NCBI RefSeq assembly: GCF_918698095.1
Contig: NZ_CAKKLY010000038.1
Span: 1 to 45,869, forward strand
Length of the DNA: 45,869 bases
Direction of reading: 5' to 3'
From: Arthrobacter sp. Bi83
GTDB lineage: Bacteria > Actinomycetota > Actinomycetes > Actinomycetales > Micrococcaceae
Part shown: in pieces, positions 32,965 through 41,869 of the stretch
How the letters are laid out: the number at the start of each line of letters is the position of its first letter
Numbering within the stretch: the stretch's first letter is position 1
The notes under the pieces: generated by a model
Databases searched by the model: none
What the model saw: the letters and a program-made list of their open reading frames with translations, nothing else
What the model was told of the DNA's origin: nothing
Translations under genes and position numbers: made by a program

Positions 32965-34254
32965 ATGACCACCACCTTTAATCAGCAGCGCACGGGCCGA
33001 GCGTCCACCGCGAAGACCATCATCGGCACAGGCATCGGCAACGCAGTCGAATGGTACGACTGGGCCATCTACGCCACGTTCACCCCATTCATCGCCAGCC
33101 AGCTGTTCAGCAAGGCGGATCCGGCGTCGGCGGTGCTGTCCACCTTGGCGATCTTCGCTGTCGGCTTTGTGGCCCGGCCGTTCGGCGGGTTCCTCTTCGG
33201 CTGGATCGGCGACAGGGTGGGCCGCAAGACCTCCATGACGCTCGCCGTCGGGCTGGCGTCTCTGGGCAGCCTAATGATCGGCGTTGCGCCGACGTTTGCC
33301 AGCGTCGGCGCGTGGGCTTCACTCATGCTCCTGGTGGCCCGGCTTGTTCAGGGCCTGGCGCACGGAGGCGAGCTGCCGTCGTCGCAAACGTATCTGTCCG
33401 AGATGGCACCCAAGGAGCGCCGCGGCTTCTGGGCGACGCTGATCTACACCTCGGGCACGGTGGGCATCCTGTTTGGGACGCTGCTGGGGGCGGTCCTGAA
33501 CATGGCGCTGAGTACCGAGGTCATGAACGCCTGGGGCTGGCGCATTCCGTTCCTGATCGGCGCCGCCATGGGCCTGTACGCGCTCATCATGCGGTCCAGG
33601 CTGCACGAGTCGGACGTGTTCGAAGGCGAGACAACCACCGAGAAGCGCGCGCCGATCTGGCCGCAGATTGTCCGTTACCGCAAGCAGGCGCTGCAGGTCA
33701 TCGGGCTGACGGTCGGCCTCACGGTGATCTATTACATCTGGGGTGTGGTGGCGCCGAGCTATGCCACCACCGCCCTGAAGATCGACCGCGGCGAAGCGCT
33801 GTGGGCCGGCGTGGTCGGCAACATCGTGTTCATCGCCGCCCTGCCGTTCTGGGGCAAGCTGTCCGACCGGATCGGCCGCAAGAAGGTCCTGTGGGCCGGC
33901 GCCATCGGTGCGGCCGTGATGCACTTCCCCATGACCTGGCTGCTGAAGGATTCTGCCTGGCAGCTGGCGGTCAGCATGTCCGTGATGCTCATCTTCATCG
34001 CCGCGAGCGCGGCCATTGTGCCCGCCGTCTACGCGGAGCTGTTCCCCACCAGCATCCGGACCGTGGGCGTGGGTGTGCCGTATTCCATCTGCGTGGCGGT
34101 GTTCGGCGGAACAGCTCCCTACCTGCAGCAGTGGCTTGGCACGACGCTCCAGCTGCCCAACCTGTTCAACGTTTATGCGGTGGTGCTTCTGGCGATCAGC
34201 GCGGCGTTCATCTTCACCATCCCCGAGACCAAGGGCAAGGACCTGACGCACTAG
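32965..34254 (+). CDS. MHS-family MFS transporter
   Basis: 429 aa, 12 helices. GNAVEWYDWAIYATFTPFIA is the metabolite:H+ symporter (MHS/ShiA-ProP) signature; RPFGGFLFGWIGDRVGRK, GLAHGGELPSSQTYLSEMAP and FWGKLSDRIGRKKVLW are the family motifs. It takes up small organic acids or amines. GAGGAAGAG precedes the ATG. With the amidohydrolase upstream and the Lrp-type regulator opposite, it probably imports the N-acylated substrate. Confidence 0.9.
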   Translation: MTTTFNQQRTGRASTAKTIIGTGIGNAVEWYDWAIYATFTPFIASQLFSKADPASAVLSTLAIFAVGFVARPFGGFLFGWIGDRVGRKTSMTLAVGLASLGSLMIGVAPTFASVGAWASLMLLVARLVQGLAHGGELPSSQTYLSEMAPKERRGFWATLIYTSGTVGILFGTLLGAVLNMALSTEVMNAWGWRIPFLIGAAMGLYALIMRSRLHESDVFEGETTTEKRAPIWPQIVRYRKQALQVIGLTVGLTVIYYIWGVVAPSYATTALKIDRGEALWAGVVGNIVFIAALPFWGKLSDRIGRKKVLWAGAIGAAVMHFPMTWLLKDSAWQLAVSMSVMLIFIAASAAIVPAVYAELFPTSIRTVGVGVPYSICVAVFGGTAPYLQQWLGTTLQLPNLFNVYAVVLLAISAAFIFTIPETKGKDLTH

Positions 34255-34268
34255 CCAGCTGGCAATCC

Positions 34269-34303
34269 GCTGGTTGAGCTTGGTCCAGGCAGGCTTAACC
34301 AGC
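34269..34303. terminator. Hairpin between convergent transporter genes
   Basis: GCTGGTTGAGC (34269-34279) pairs with GCTTAACCAGC (34293-34303), 11 bp with one G-U pair. Its first 14 bases are the inverted complement of the 3' half of the repeat found at 42439-42519, so a repeat copy seems to have been reused as a terminator. Confidence 0.6.
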
Positions 34304-34306
34304 GAG

Positions 34307-35563
34307 TCAGATGAAGCGGTTCCGCCCGGCCCGGTATCCGAAGAAGGCGGCAAGCGAACCCACCACGAGGAACAGCACGCCGGCAGCAGTGAACGAGCCG
34401 GTGGACTGGTGCAGCTGGCCCACCAGGAGCGTTCCCGTTGATCCCAGCCCGTAGCCCACGCCCTGCATCATGCCCGACAAGTGTGCGGCTGCTTGCCCGT
34501 CCCGTGTGCGGAGCATGATCATGGTCAGGGCCACGGCCGTGAGACTCCCCTGGCCCAAGCCGAGAAGGCCGGTCCACACCCAGATCAGCTCCTGCGGACC
34601 GAAGATGCTCAGCGCGAAGCCGCCGCCGGTCATGAGCGCCACCACGGTGTTGATGATGCGCTGGTCACGAAACCTCGCGGCCAGGGCGGGTGCGAAGAGC
34701 GAGCCCAGCATCTGCAGCACGATCGATGCGGACACGATCAGCCCGGCCGTGCCGCCGTCCACCCCGCGTTCGCGGAGGATCGGGGCCAGCCAGGCAAAAA
34801 CGCTGAAGGACATCATGGCCTGCAGCACCATGAAGATGGTGACCTGCCAGGCGATTGCGGAGCGCCACACGTTCACGCCGTCGTGAACGGCTTTGTGTTG
34901 CCCGTTCCGCTGCCGTACGGCGACCGGCAGGAAAAGCAGAAGAACGACGGCGGCCGGCAACGCCCAGAACCACAGCGCCGAGGTCCACTGTCCCGTCGCG
35001 ATGAAGACCGGGTAGGTGAAACCCGCACCGAGGGCAGCGGACGCACAGATGGCCGTGGTGTACAGGCCGCCCATTAGGCCCAGCCGGTGCGGAAAATCAC
35101 GCTTCACGAGCCCGGGCAGCAAGACATTGCACAGGGCAATCGCCGCCCCGCACGCGGCCGTACCTGCGAGCAAGGTGGGCAGGTGCCCGCCGCCTGGGAC
35201 TTCCACCGGGCGCAGGAGGAGCCCGGCCGTCAAAACGGCCATTGCACCGAGCAGCACGCGCTCGGCACCGAATCTTCTCCCCAGCACGGGTGCCAGCGGC
35301 GCGAACACGCCGAGAAGCGTTACCGGGACAGTGGTGAGCACAACGACTGTCCAGCCAGGCAGTCCGGCGTCCGACGTTATTTCGGGGAGCACGGCCGAAA
35401 AACTTGAGAACACCGTGCGTAGGTTCAGCCCAATCAGCACCAGGCACAGGCCAAGGTATGCCAGCGCCCGCGGGCCGCCAACCTGCGTGGGTTCGGCGGC
35501 AGGGATTTCATCGATCTCGGCGTCCACCAGCATGCCAGGACGCCTGCCAGTCGCTCCGGGCAT
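34307..35563 (-). CDS. CynX/NimT-family MFS transporter
   Basis: 418 aa, 12 hydrophobic helices. LCLVLIGLNLRTVFSSFSAVLPEI fits the CynX/NimT start (cyanate or nitroimidazole-type transporters), with LLLRPVEVPGG and APLAPVLGRRFGAERVLLG. Substrate unknown; only a possible link to nitrogen compounds. ATG 35563 was used; GTG 35602 is also in frame and neither has a strong ribosome site. Confidence 0.78.
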   Translation of the reverse strand: MPGATGRRPGMLVDAEIDEIPAAEPTQVGGPRALAYLGLCLVLIGLNLRTVFSSFSAVLPEITSDAGLPGWTVVVLTTVPVTLLGVFAPLAPVLGRRFGAERVLLGAMAVLTAGLLLRPVEVPGGGHLPTLLAGTAACGAAIALCNVLLPGLVKRDFPHRLGLMGGLYTTAICASAALGAGFTYPVFIATGQWTSALWFWALPAAVVLLLFLPVAVRQRNGQHKAVHDGVNVWRSAIAWQVTIFMVLQAMMSFSVFAWLAPILRERGVDGGTAGLIVSASIVLQMLGSLFAPALAARFRDQRIINTVVALMTGGGFALSIFGPQELIWVWTGLLGLGQGSLTAVALTMIMLRTRDGQAAAHLSGMMQGVGYGLGSTGTLLVGQLHQSTGSFTAAGVLFLVVGSLAAFFGYRAGRNRFI

Positions 35564-35801
35564 TTCTTGGTTCGTCGCTGCTGTGTTCTTCGCTTCCCTC
35601 ACTCGCCCATTCTTACAGGCGCTCAGGCAGCGGCGGTCCTTGTCCAAACAGGCCGGACTGGGGCCCAACGAGCCAGCCGGACGCCCGGGGGGCAGTTATC
35701 CACTTAGGCAAAAAAGCCAGTCACGTCTGCCCGGGTCCGCGAATAGTGTGGACTGAAAGTTTCCGGTTCCGTGTCATCAATCGCCAACTGTTGGGAGACC
35801 C

Positions 35802-36197
35802 ATGAGCTTTCCAAATGCGCCGATGTACCGCGACGGGCCCCAGCCTCCCCGTGACGATCAGCAGGGCTCCGGGGAGGGGAGCGCGAGTCTCGTGTTTAGT
35901 GTTCTGGCCATCCCCAGCATGGTCCTCACGGCTGTGCCCACCGTATTCGCCGTTCTGTTTACGCGGCCGGACACCGGCACCAGCGGCCTGGATTGGGTGG
36001 CGCCGGCGGTGTTGTTTAGCCTGCCCGTGCTGTTCGGACTCCTTGGCACGGTCCTTGGCATCCTCGCGGTCAGACGGAACCACAGTGGCACCAAGGCCTG
36101 GAGAAGCGGGGTCGCCGGGTTATGGATCGTAGGGACGGAGGCCGCCTTTTTCATCATCCCGGCGGTCGTCCAAGGCATCATCACCCTCATGTCCTGA
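35802..36197 (+). CDS. Small membrane protein
   Basis: 131 aa: a Pro/Asp-rich hydrophilic start (residues 1-30) followed by three hydrophobic helices (about 30-50, 70-88, 108-130). GGGAGACCC precedes the ATG. No family recognised, although DUF4190-type proteins have this layout. A TAGTGT box about 55 bp upstream may be its promoter. Precedes trmB with 170 bp of noncoding DNA. Confidence 0.65.
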   Translation: MSFPNAPMYRDGPQPPRDDQQGSGEGSASLVFSVLAIPSMVLTAVPTVFAVLFTRPDTGTSGLDWVAPAVLFSLPVLFGLLGTVLGILAVRRNHSGTKAWRSGVAGLWIVGTEAAFFIIPAVVQGIITLMS

Positions 36198-36354
36198 ACC
36201 GCTGGAGAGCCCTTTTCACATCACGTACGCCCGCCGGCCGCGCTCCGGCCGATGTCTCTGGCCGTGCCAGCCATCTTGCCTTCGGTCTCTCCCGGCCAGC
36301 TGCGCTGGTCGCCTGCGATTGCCGGGACGGCGGCGATCGGCCCGTCGGCTCCAC

Positions 36355-36360
36355 TATTCT
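36355..36360 (+). promoter_or_regulatory. -10 box close to the trmB start
   Basis: TATTCT ends 7 nt before the ATG at 36368. GGAGGTG lies between, too close to the ATG for a standard ribosome site, so a leaderless message is possible. Confidence 0.4.
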
Positions 36361-36367
36361 GGAGGTG

Positions 36368-37315
36368 ATGAGTGAAACTCCAGAATCCCCCCAGCAGCCT
36401 AGGAACGAGCAGCCCGAAAATCCCAACGCGCCGCGGCCCGTCACGCCGGGCAGCCAGGCGTCGTTCGGCACGTACGGCGGGCGGCCGGTCAGCTTCGTGC
36501 GCCGCGGAACCCGCCTTCAGGGCCGGCGGCAGGCCGCCTGGGAAGAGCACTCGGACCGCTGGGCGGTAGACGTTCCGCGCCATGTCGCCAACACCTCGGT
36601 TCACCCGGATTACACTTTCGATGCCGAGGCTGAGTTCGGCCGCAGGGCCCCGCTGATCGTCGAGGTCGGCTCCGGCCTGGGTGATGCCGTCTGCCATGCC
36701 GCCGAGGAGAACCCGGACCAGGACTTCCTCGCCGTGGAGGTCTACACGCCGGGGCTGGCGAACACCATGATCAAGATCAACAGCAGGGGGCTCACCAACG
36801 TCCGCGTCGTGGAGGCCAATGCCCCTGAGGTCCTCGCGAGCATGCTTCCGCCAGCATCGGTCAGCGAGCTGTGGATCTTTTTCCCCGACCCCTGGCACAA
36901 GTCCCGGCACCACAAACGCCGGCTCATCCAGCCCGAGTTCGCCGAGCTGGCCGCCAGGGCACTGAAGCCGGGCGGGCTCTGGCGGATCGCCACGGACTGG
37001 TCCAACTACGCCGTGCATGTGCGGGACGTGCTCGCCAGCTCCACGGCCTTTGAGAACCTGCACAACGGCGAGCGCAGGGGTCCCGAGAGCCCTCTCACGC
37101 ACGTTTGGCAGAGTGGCGTCGAATCGCTGGTCGGCGGCGCTCCGGTGAAGGAAGGCCGGGCGCCTGTCAGCACCGAGCACACCGGACCCAACGAAGGCAT
37201 CGACGAAACCGGCGGCTGGGCGCCGCGCTTCGAGGGCCGCATCCGCACCAGCTTCGAGAACAAGGCACACGAGGCCGGCCGCATGATCTTCGATCTCTGC
37301 TACCGGCGGATATAG
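36368..37315 (+). CDS. trmB: tRNA (guanine-N7)-methyltransferase TrmB
   Basis: 315 aa. VEVGSGLGD is the SAM motif, and SELWIFFPDPWHKSRHHKRR is the near-invariant TrmB signature; LKPGGLWRIATDW follows. It methylates G46 in the tRNA variable loop. The N-terminal 60 residues are a Pro/Arg-rich extension typical of actinobacterial TrmB. ATG 36368 chosen; the frame also has GTG at 36365. Confidence 0.93.
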   Translation: MSETPESPQQPRNEQPENPNAPRPVTPGSQASFGTYGGRPVSFVRRGTRLQGRRQAAWEEHSDRWAVDVPRHVANTSVHPDYTFDAEAEFGRRAPLIVEVGSGLGDAVCHAAEENPDQDFLAVEVYTPGLANTMIKINSRGLTNVRVVEANAPEVLASMLPPASVSELWIFFPDPWHKSRHHKRRLIQPEFAELAARALKPGGLWRIATDWSNYAVHVRDVLASSTAFENLHNGERRGPESPLTHVWQSGVESLVGGAPVKEGRAPVSTEHTGPNEGIDETGGWAPRFEGRIRTSFENKAHEAGRMIFDLCYRRI

Positions 37316-37474
37316 TTCCCAGCCGTGCCTTGGGCGCGGCCGCCGCCGGTCCTCGATCGGCCTGTTTTGGGCACCACGGCGGTCTGTCGCCGAGCGCCTT
37401 CCCGTGGCACGATTAGCCTTAGCGGGCGGGAAACCGCAGTAACTGCACGACGGTGCCGGCGCAAAGGAACGATC

Positions 37475-38293
37475 ATCAAAAGAGAACTGCAAGGCGCATC
37501 GGACAAAGCCCAGGAGGTTACCAACTCCCGCACACTTGAGTTGATGGCCAGGGCAGGGTTTGCCGTGAGCGGGCTGCTTCACGTCCTGGTAGGGACCATC
37601 GCCATCGGGCTGGCGATTGGCAAGGGCGGCCGGGCTGACGTCAGCGGGGCCGTGGCGGAACTGGCCAGCCAGCCGGCCGGGCCATTGCTGCTGTGGGTTA
37701 GCTTCGCCGCTTGCATCGCTCTGGCCCTGTGGCAGGCTAGCGATGCGATCTTCGATTTCAGCAATCTGCCGTCCAAGGAGAAAGCCTCCCGTAAGTTCCA
37801 GGCGGGAGCCCAGGCCGTGGTCTATGCGGCCTTCGCATTTACGTTTGCCTCCTTTGCCCGCGGAAGTGGCAAGGACAACAGGGAGTCCACCAGCGACATG
37901 ACCGTCACGCTGATGAAGGCGCCGGGCGGAGTCCTGCTCCTCGTGCTGATTGGCGCGGCTGTGGCCATCACCGGCATCGTCTACGCCGTCCGCGGATTCC
38001 GGAAGTCCTTCGAGAAGCGCATCCACATGCCGTCTTCGCCAAGCACCCGGAAGGGCGTTCGCGGCCTTGGCATGGCCGGATACGTGGCCAAGGGCGTGGC
38101 CCTCTTTGTGACGGGTCTCCTGGTGGTCGTTGCCGCGGTCACGGCCCACCCCCAGGAATCAACTGGGCTGGACGGCGCGCTCAGGGGATTGCGCGAGCAG
38201 CCATTCGGCGTGTATTTGCTAGCAGCCGTGGGGCTGGGGCTCATCTGCTACGGGGCGTACATGGTGGTCCGCGCGAGGCTCGCCCGGATGTAG
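37475..38293 (+). CDS. DUF1206 membrane protein with unusual start
   Basis: About 272 aa with three repeats of a two-helix DUF1206 unit (VSGLLHVLVGTIAIGLAIG, AQAVVYAAFAFTFASFARG, MAGYVAKGVALFVTGLLVV). The stretch before the first ATG (37544), including QEVTNSRTLELMARAGFAVS, is like the conserved DUF1206 start, yet no ATG, GTG or TTG lies in frame upstream until 37325. AAAGGA at 37463-37468 is ideally placed for ATC at 37475. Either a rare ATC start or a mutated ATG; a shorter product from TTG 37541/ATG 37544 is possible. Confidence 0.65.
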   Translation: MKRELQGASDKAQEVTNSRTLELMARAGFAVSGLLHVLVGTIAIGLAIGKGGRADVSGAVAELASQPAGPLLLWVSFAACIALALWQASDAIFDFSNLPSKEKASRKFQAGAQAVVYAAFAFTFASFARGSGKDNRESTSDMTVTLMKAPGGVLLLVLIGAAVAITGIVYAVRGFRKSFEKRIHMPSSPSTRKGVRGLGMAGYVAKGVALFVTGLLVVVAAVTAHPQESTGLDGALRGLREQPFGVYLLAAVGLGLICYGAYMVVRARLARM

Positions 38294-38329
38294 CCGCCCC
38301 GGCCGATGCTGTGACCCGGCCCGGGCAGA

Positions 38330-39834
38330 CTATGGCTTGAAGTCGTCGTGGACCACCACCCGGGACAGCTCCACGCCGCCCTCCGTCCTCCAGTAGTGCA
38401 GTCTGCGCGCGGACGCGACGCCCCGCTCGATCGATGCCCGGAAGCACCGGGCGCCGTCTTCGCGCTGTATCTGCGGGGCATCGCCTCCGTCGTTGGAGCG
38501 CAGGGGATGAACCTCCCGGGCGGAACTCCGCTCCGCAATGCCCGTCAAGACCACCACCACCGCTTTCAATGCTTTGGCGACGGCTCCCTTTTCCGTCCGC
38601 GAATACAGTGAAGCGGCGAACTCCGGACCCATGCTGAATCCCGCCGGCAAGGGAAATCTGGACTTGTCGTCGGCAGGAACGTTGCGCACCCAAGCCAGAT
38701 AAATATCGTGCCGGACTCGTTCCTCCGCCGTTTCAAAAGCCCCGGTCTGATCGTCGCGGGACCGCTTCATCCCCTGTTGCATTTCGCGATTGCGGGCACG
38801 CAGCGTGCGCAGATCCTCCAACTGCTTGGCATTCTTAGCGGCCAAACCGGCCAGGTGCGCCCCGCTCGCCGCCGCTTGCCGGCGCTCCAGCCCAAGCTCT
38901 TCGTGCAGTGCCGCCACCTCGCGCTCCAGGCGAAGGAGCTCCGGACCGGCGCTGCTCCCAGCTTTGACCAGTTCCCGCAACCTGCCCACCTCGGCCTTTC
39001 CGGTGGCAAGGGAAAGCTGCACCGACATCAGGGCAGCCGCCGGCGTGCCGGCCGCACTTCCCGTTGGGGCTGGCGGGACTGGCTGCCCCGTCACCCCCGC
39101 CGGTCCGGCGGGCAGCCCTGCCCCTGAGGATGCCGCCGAGGCCTCTCCGGTGGCCGTCTTCGCCCGTTCCTGCAGATGCCGTCCTGCCTGCAACCAGGCA
39201 GTCCCGCCCCGCACGAGCGCCGGCGCTGCCCGGACCTCTTCGTCGTCATCAACGTCGATGAGGGAGAGAACGACGGCACCCTTGTCACGGAGGAACCGGA
39301 CAACCACCACCTCCCCCTCCGTGACGAGGCTGTCTGCGGTGTCGAGGGGGTTGGACGACATGCGGTCGACGGGCACCGACCAACTGGACCCGGGAAAGAG
39401 AGTGAGGGTAGCTGCCTTGCAGGTCACTTCCTCCACCAGTGCCAGTACAAGGTCGTCCGAAGAGTAGAGATCCGTGAGCCGCGGAACTGTCTTCGCCCCA
39501 CTGATGTCCAGGGTCCTGCCGACGGGATCCTACAGGCCGGCCACCGGCTGCCCCGGATCAAGCATCCAGTCCAAGCGCACGGGCGGTGCGACGTGCTCTC
39601 GCTGGATGGCGCAGCGCCTGCTATGTGAGCGACGTCGATCTTGTTCTGGGGCATGGCGGGGTGCCAGGCGATCACCGCCGCCGGACGTGTGCGGCCCTTT
39701 GCGGTGAGGGTCCGAGCGAGCTGCTCACCGGAGGCGACAACCTCGTAAGCACCATCAACCCCGACGGGATCATCCTCAATGCGGTTCCCGGGGCTCCGGC
39801 CGCCGTTTCCGCGGTCCCGCCGTCGCTGCTCCAT
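38330..39834 (-). pseudogene. Broken gene with coiled-coil and S1-like pieces
   Basis: Two reading frames join into one protein-like sequence. The N-terminal part, from ATG 39834 with GGAG before it, reads to about 39625 (AYEVVASGEQLARTLTAKG). After a frameshift, good codon use continues in the other frame (REHVAPPVRLDWMLDPGQPV), crosses an in-frame TAG at 39530-39532 and goes on through PVGRTLDISGAKTVPRLTDL to the stop at 38330. The TAG could be a mutated CAG (Gln). The C-terminal half has a coiled coil (about LLRLEREVAALHEELGLERRQ) and ends with an uncharacterised beta-rich domain. Function unknown. Confidence 0.55.
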
Positions 39835-39934
39835 CGAATCTCCGTCCGCTTCGCCCTGGGTACCAACCGCGATGTCCGGCAGCAAGGTGCTGCTGGACAC
39901 CAGTAGAACAGGAGGGTCAGACAAAATGGGCTGT

Positions 39935-40609
39935 TCAGGCGCCCGGCACGGCGATCACGGCAATTGTCTGCTGCTGTTCGTTCCGCAGCTCGACGCTGGC
40001 AATGCTCGTGTACTGAAACGGAGTCGCACTCGTCACCCTGACTTTGCCGCTTGGCGTCGCCATCCAGGCGCAGGCGCGATCCGCCGCTCCGGCACGGTCC
40101 TTGACCCACAGTGACAGCGTTCCCTTGTGCGGGAGACTCTTGCCGTCCACTGCCAGTTCGGTGCCCCAGGTCTTTTTGACCATGCCCACTGTGACCTGGA
40201 TCCCGGTGTCGGCCTGAACCGAGTAACTGACGTCGGGCTTGTTGGCCGGGTCGAGGAGCGGTGCGGCGGCAAATCCCAAGGCCAGGCAAGCTGCGGCGAC
40301 CGCCCCGATGAGGGCGGTCAACCGCCGTCGGGTATTGCGGCGTCGGGCTGCCAACTCGTCGAAGACGGGTTTGGGGACGCTGGTCTCCGGTGCCCCGGAG
40401 CCGGCCCCGCGGGGAGCGGGGACGGCGAGCGCCACAGCGTCGGGCACCGGCACGACGTTCAGAAGCCCGGGCAGGGTCTCGAGATCAGCGAGTTCGTCGC
40501 GGCACATTCCGCACTGCTTGAGATGTTCTTCGAAGCGCGCCCTGTCAGCGTCGTCGAGGCCTCCCAACAGGTATGCCCCCAGCAACTCATGGAGTTCCTT
40601 GCCGTTCAC
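39935..40609 (-). CDS. Anti-sigma factor with zinc-binding motif
   Basis: 224 aa. HLKQCGMC (His29, Cys33, Cys36) is the ZAS zinc motif of anti-sigma factors; a single transmembrane helix (about 102-120, LIGAVAAACLALGFAAAP) anchors it, and the outer domain (about 121-224) ends in a beta pattern like RskA-type sensors. It would hold the ECF sigma factor inactive at the membrane. Its GTG start overlaps the sigma stop by 4 nt (GTGA), giving tight co-translation. Confidence 0.88.
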   Translation of the reverse strand: MNGKELHELLGAYLLGGLDDADRARFEEHLKQCGMCRDELADLETLPGLLNVVPVPDAVALAVPAPRGAGSGAPETSVPKPVFDELAARRRNTRRRLTALIGAVAAACLALGFAAAPLLDPANKPDVSYSVQADTGIQVTVGMVKKTWGTELAVDGKSLPHKGTLSLWVKDRAGAADRACAWMATPSGKVRVTSATPFQYTSIASVELRNEQQQTIAVIAVPGA

Positions 40610-41106
40610 CGTTCCACACCCATTTCATCAAGAATTGTCCGCATAGCCTTCACCGCGTAGAAGGCCCTGGATTTCACTGTGCCGCTTGGAATGTTCAGCT
40701 GGACCGCCGCCTCGCTCACCGTGAAGCGCCGGTAATGCAGTGCCACCAGCACGTCCCGGTGCTCCGTGCTCAACCGGAGCAGGGCCTCTTCCATCAGCAC
40801 CCTGGTCAGCAGTTCGTCGACCCTTCCGGTGGCCTCCGCCGGGTCGGCAAGGTCGCGCTCTTCGGCCTCCTGCGGCCGGCGCTGGGATTTCCGGTAATTG
40901 TCGATCATGATGTTCCGGGCTGTCCGGAACAGGTAGCTGCGCATGCTGCCGGTAATCTTCGGCGCCTGCTGCCAGACGCGCAACACCGTTTCCTGGACGA
41001 TGTCGTCTGCGAGGAGCGGGTCGTGGGAGGCACTGATCACGAACCGGCGAAGGGCCGTCCCGTGCTCGCGGTAGATCGCGGCAACCACTTCTTCGTCTAG
41101 CGCCAC
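40606..41106 (-). CDS. ECF sigma factor
   Basis: 166 aa. Region 2 (HDPLLADDIVQETVLRVWQQ, FRTARNIMIDNYRK) and region 4 (HRDVLVALHYRRFTVSEAAVQLNIPSGTVKSR) are complete; nothing like an additional C-terminal domain is present. GTG 41106 was chosen over 41142 because GGAGG is 5 nt upstream. It probably transcribes its own operon and the divergent lipoprotein gene, because both have the same promoter pattern. Confidence 0.9.
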   Translation of the reverse strand: MALDEEVVAAIYREHGTALRRFVISASHDPLLADDIVQETVLRVWQQAPKITGSMRSYLFRTARNIMIDNYRKSQRRPQEAEERDLADPAEATGRVDELLTRVLMEEALLRLSTEHRDVLVALHYRRFTVSEAAVQLNIPSGTVKSRAFYAVKAMRTILDEMGVER

Positions 41107-41167
41107 CAGGACCTCCAGCTGTACTCGTTGAAGCCGGTCCACGCGAGCCGGCGTTCATGGCCTATAC

Positions 41168-41193
41168 GACGCAGGCGGCACCCAAAAAGTTCA
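41168..41193 (-). promoter_or_regulatory. ECF-type promoter of the sigma operon
   Basis: On the minus strand TGAAC (41193-41189), 17 nt, then CGTC (41171-41168). This is the standard ECF layout (GAAC -35, CGTC -10) and lies 60 bp before the sigma start, consistent with autoregulation. Confidence 0.7.
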
Positions 41194-41215
41194 TTCGGGT
41201 CTGTCGGCGAAGCTT

Positions 41216-41242
41216 TGAACCATTCTTCACCTTTGTGCGTCC
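41216..41242 (+). promoter_or_regulatory. ECF-type promoter of the lipoprotein gene
   Basis: TGAAC (41216-41220), 17 nt, CGTC (41238-41241), the same elements and spacing as on the minus strand, with a shared TGCGTC. It lies 52 bp before the lipoprotein ATG. Confidence 0.7.
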
Positions 41243-41293
41243 TTCCAGATAGCGCCGGTCTCCCAGTTGCCGGCCCGAGCCAAGGAGCAGCAC

Positions 41294-41809
41294 ATGAACA
41301 AGCAATTGAGCGTTGGTCTTGCAGTTTTGGCACTTGCCGCCTCGTTGACCGCCTGTGGCGGTGGAACCAGCTCAACGCCCACGACGGCGGCACCCGCCAC
41401 TGAATCGGCAGCAGCGTCCGCCAGCGAATCGGCCACGGCAACGGCAAGCGAAGCAGCAACGGTGGACCTCAAGACCGCATCGTCGAGCAAGGGCGACATT
41501 GTGGTGGACGGCAAGGGCATGAGCGTCTACTACTTCACGAAGGACGTGAAGGACTCGGGCAAGAGCAACTGCACCGGTGACTGCCTCGTCAAGTGGCCGC
41601 CGGTCATCGCCACCAGCGACGCACCCAAGGTTGAGGGCGTGACCGGAAAGGTCGGCACCATCACCACGCCCGACGGCAAGAAGCAGGTGACGGTGGACGG
41701 CATGCCGGTTTACCTGTGGCAGAAGGACAAGGCCCCGGGCGACATCACCGGCCAGGGCGTCGGGAATGTCTGGTACCTCGTGGCTCCCGACGGCGCAATG
41801 ATGAAGTAG
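41294..41809 (+). CDS. YxWxxD-repeat secreted lipoprotein
   Basis: 171 aa. A lipoprotein signal ends in SLTAC (lipid-modified Cys21), then a Thr/Ala/Ser linker to about 60. The mature domain has two copies of the Yx[FW]xxD motif of the 'secreted repeat' lipoproteins (COG4315-like): Y79-F81-D84 and Y140-W142-D145, plus CTGDC (Cys93, Cys97). Function of the family is unknown, with links to redox or metal stress. It is likely a target of the divergent sigma factor and may be sensed by the anti-sigma factor. Confidence 0.85.
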   Translation: MNKQLSVGLAVLALAASLTACGGGTSSTPTTAAPATESAAASASESATATASEAATVDLKTASSSKGDIVVDGKGMSVYYFTKDVKDSGKSNCTGDCLVKWPPVIATSDAPKVEGVTGKVGTITTPDGKKQVTVDGMPVYLWQKDKAPGDITGQGVGNVWYLVAPDGAMMK

Positions 41810-41827
41810 GGCAACAACACTGGGAAA

Positions 41828-41854
41828 GCCGGCGCCTGCTGTGCGGGCGCCGGC
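41828..41854 (+). terminator. Terminator of the lipoprotein gene
   Basis: GCCGGCGCC (41828-41836) and GGCGCCGGC (41846-41854) form a perfect 9-bp stem with a 9-nt loop, 18 nt after the stop codon. Confidence 0.7.
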
Positions 41855-41869
41855 ACTACCCTCTGAGTA

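Noticed and set aside
35696..35704. Single DnaA-box-like TTATCCACT
   Set aside because: Only 8 of 9 bases match, it is alone, and no dnaA, dnaN or other origin genes are near.
36221..38149. A 642-codon minus-strand frame opposite trmB and DUF1206
   Set aside because: TrmB motifs are clear on the plus strand; the minus frame has no domain.
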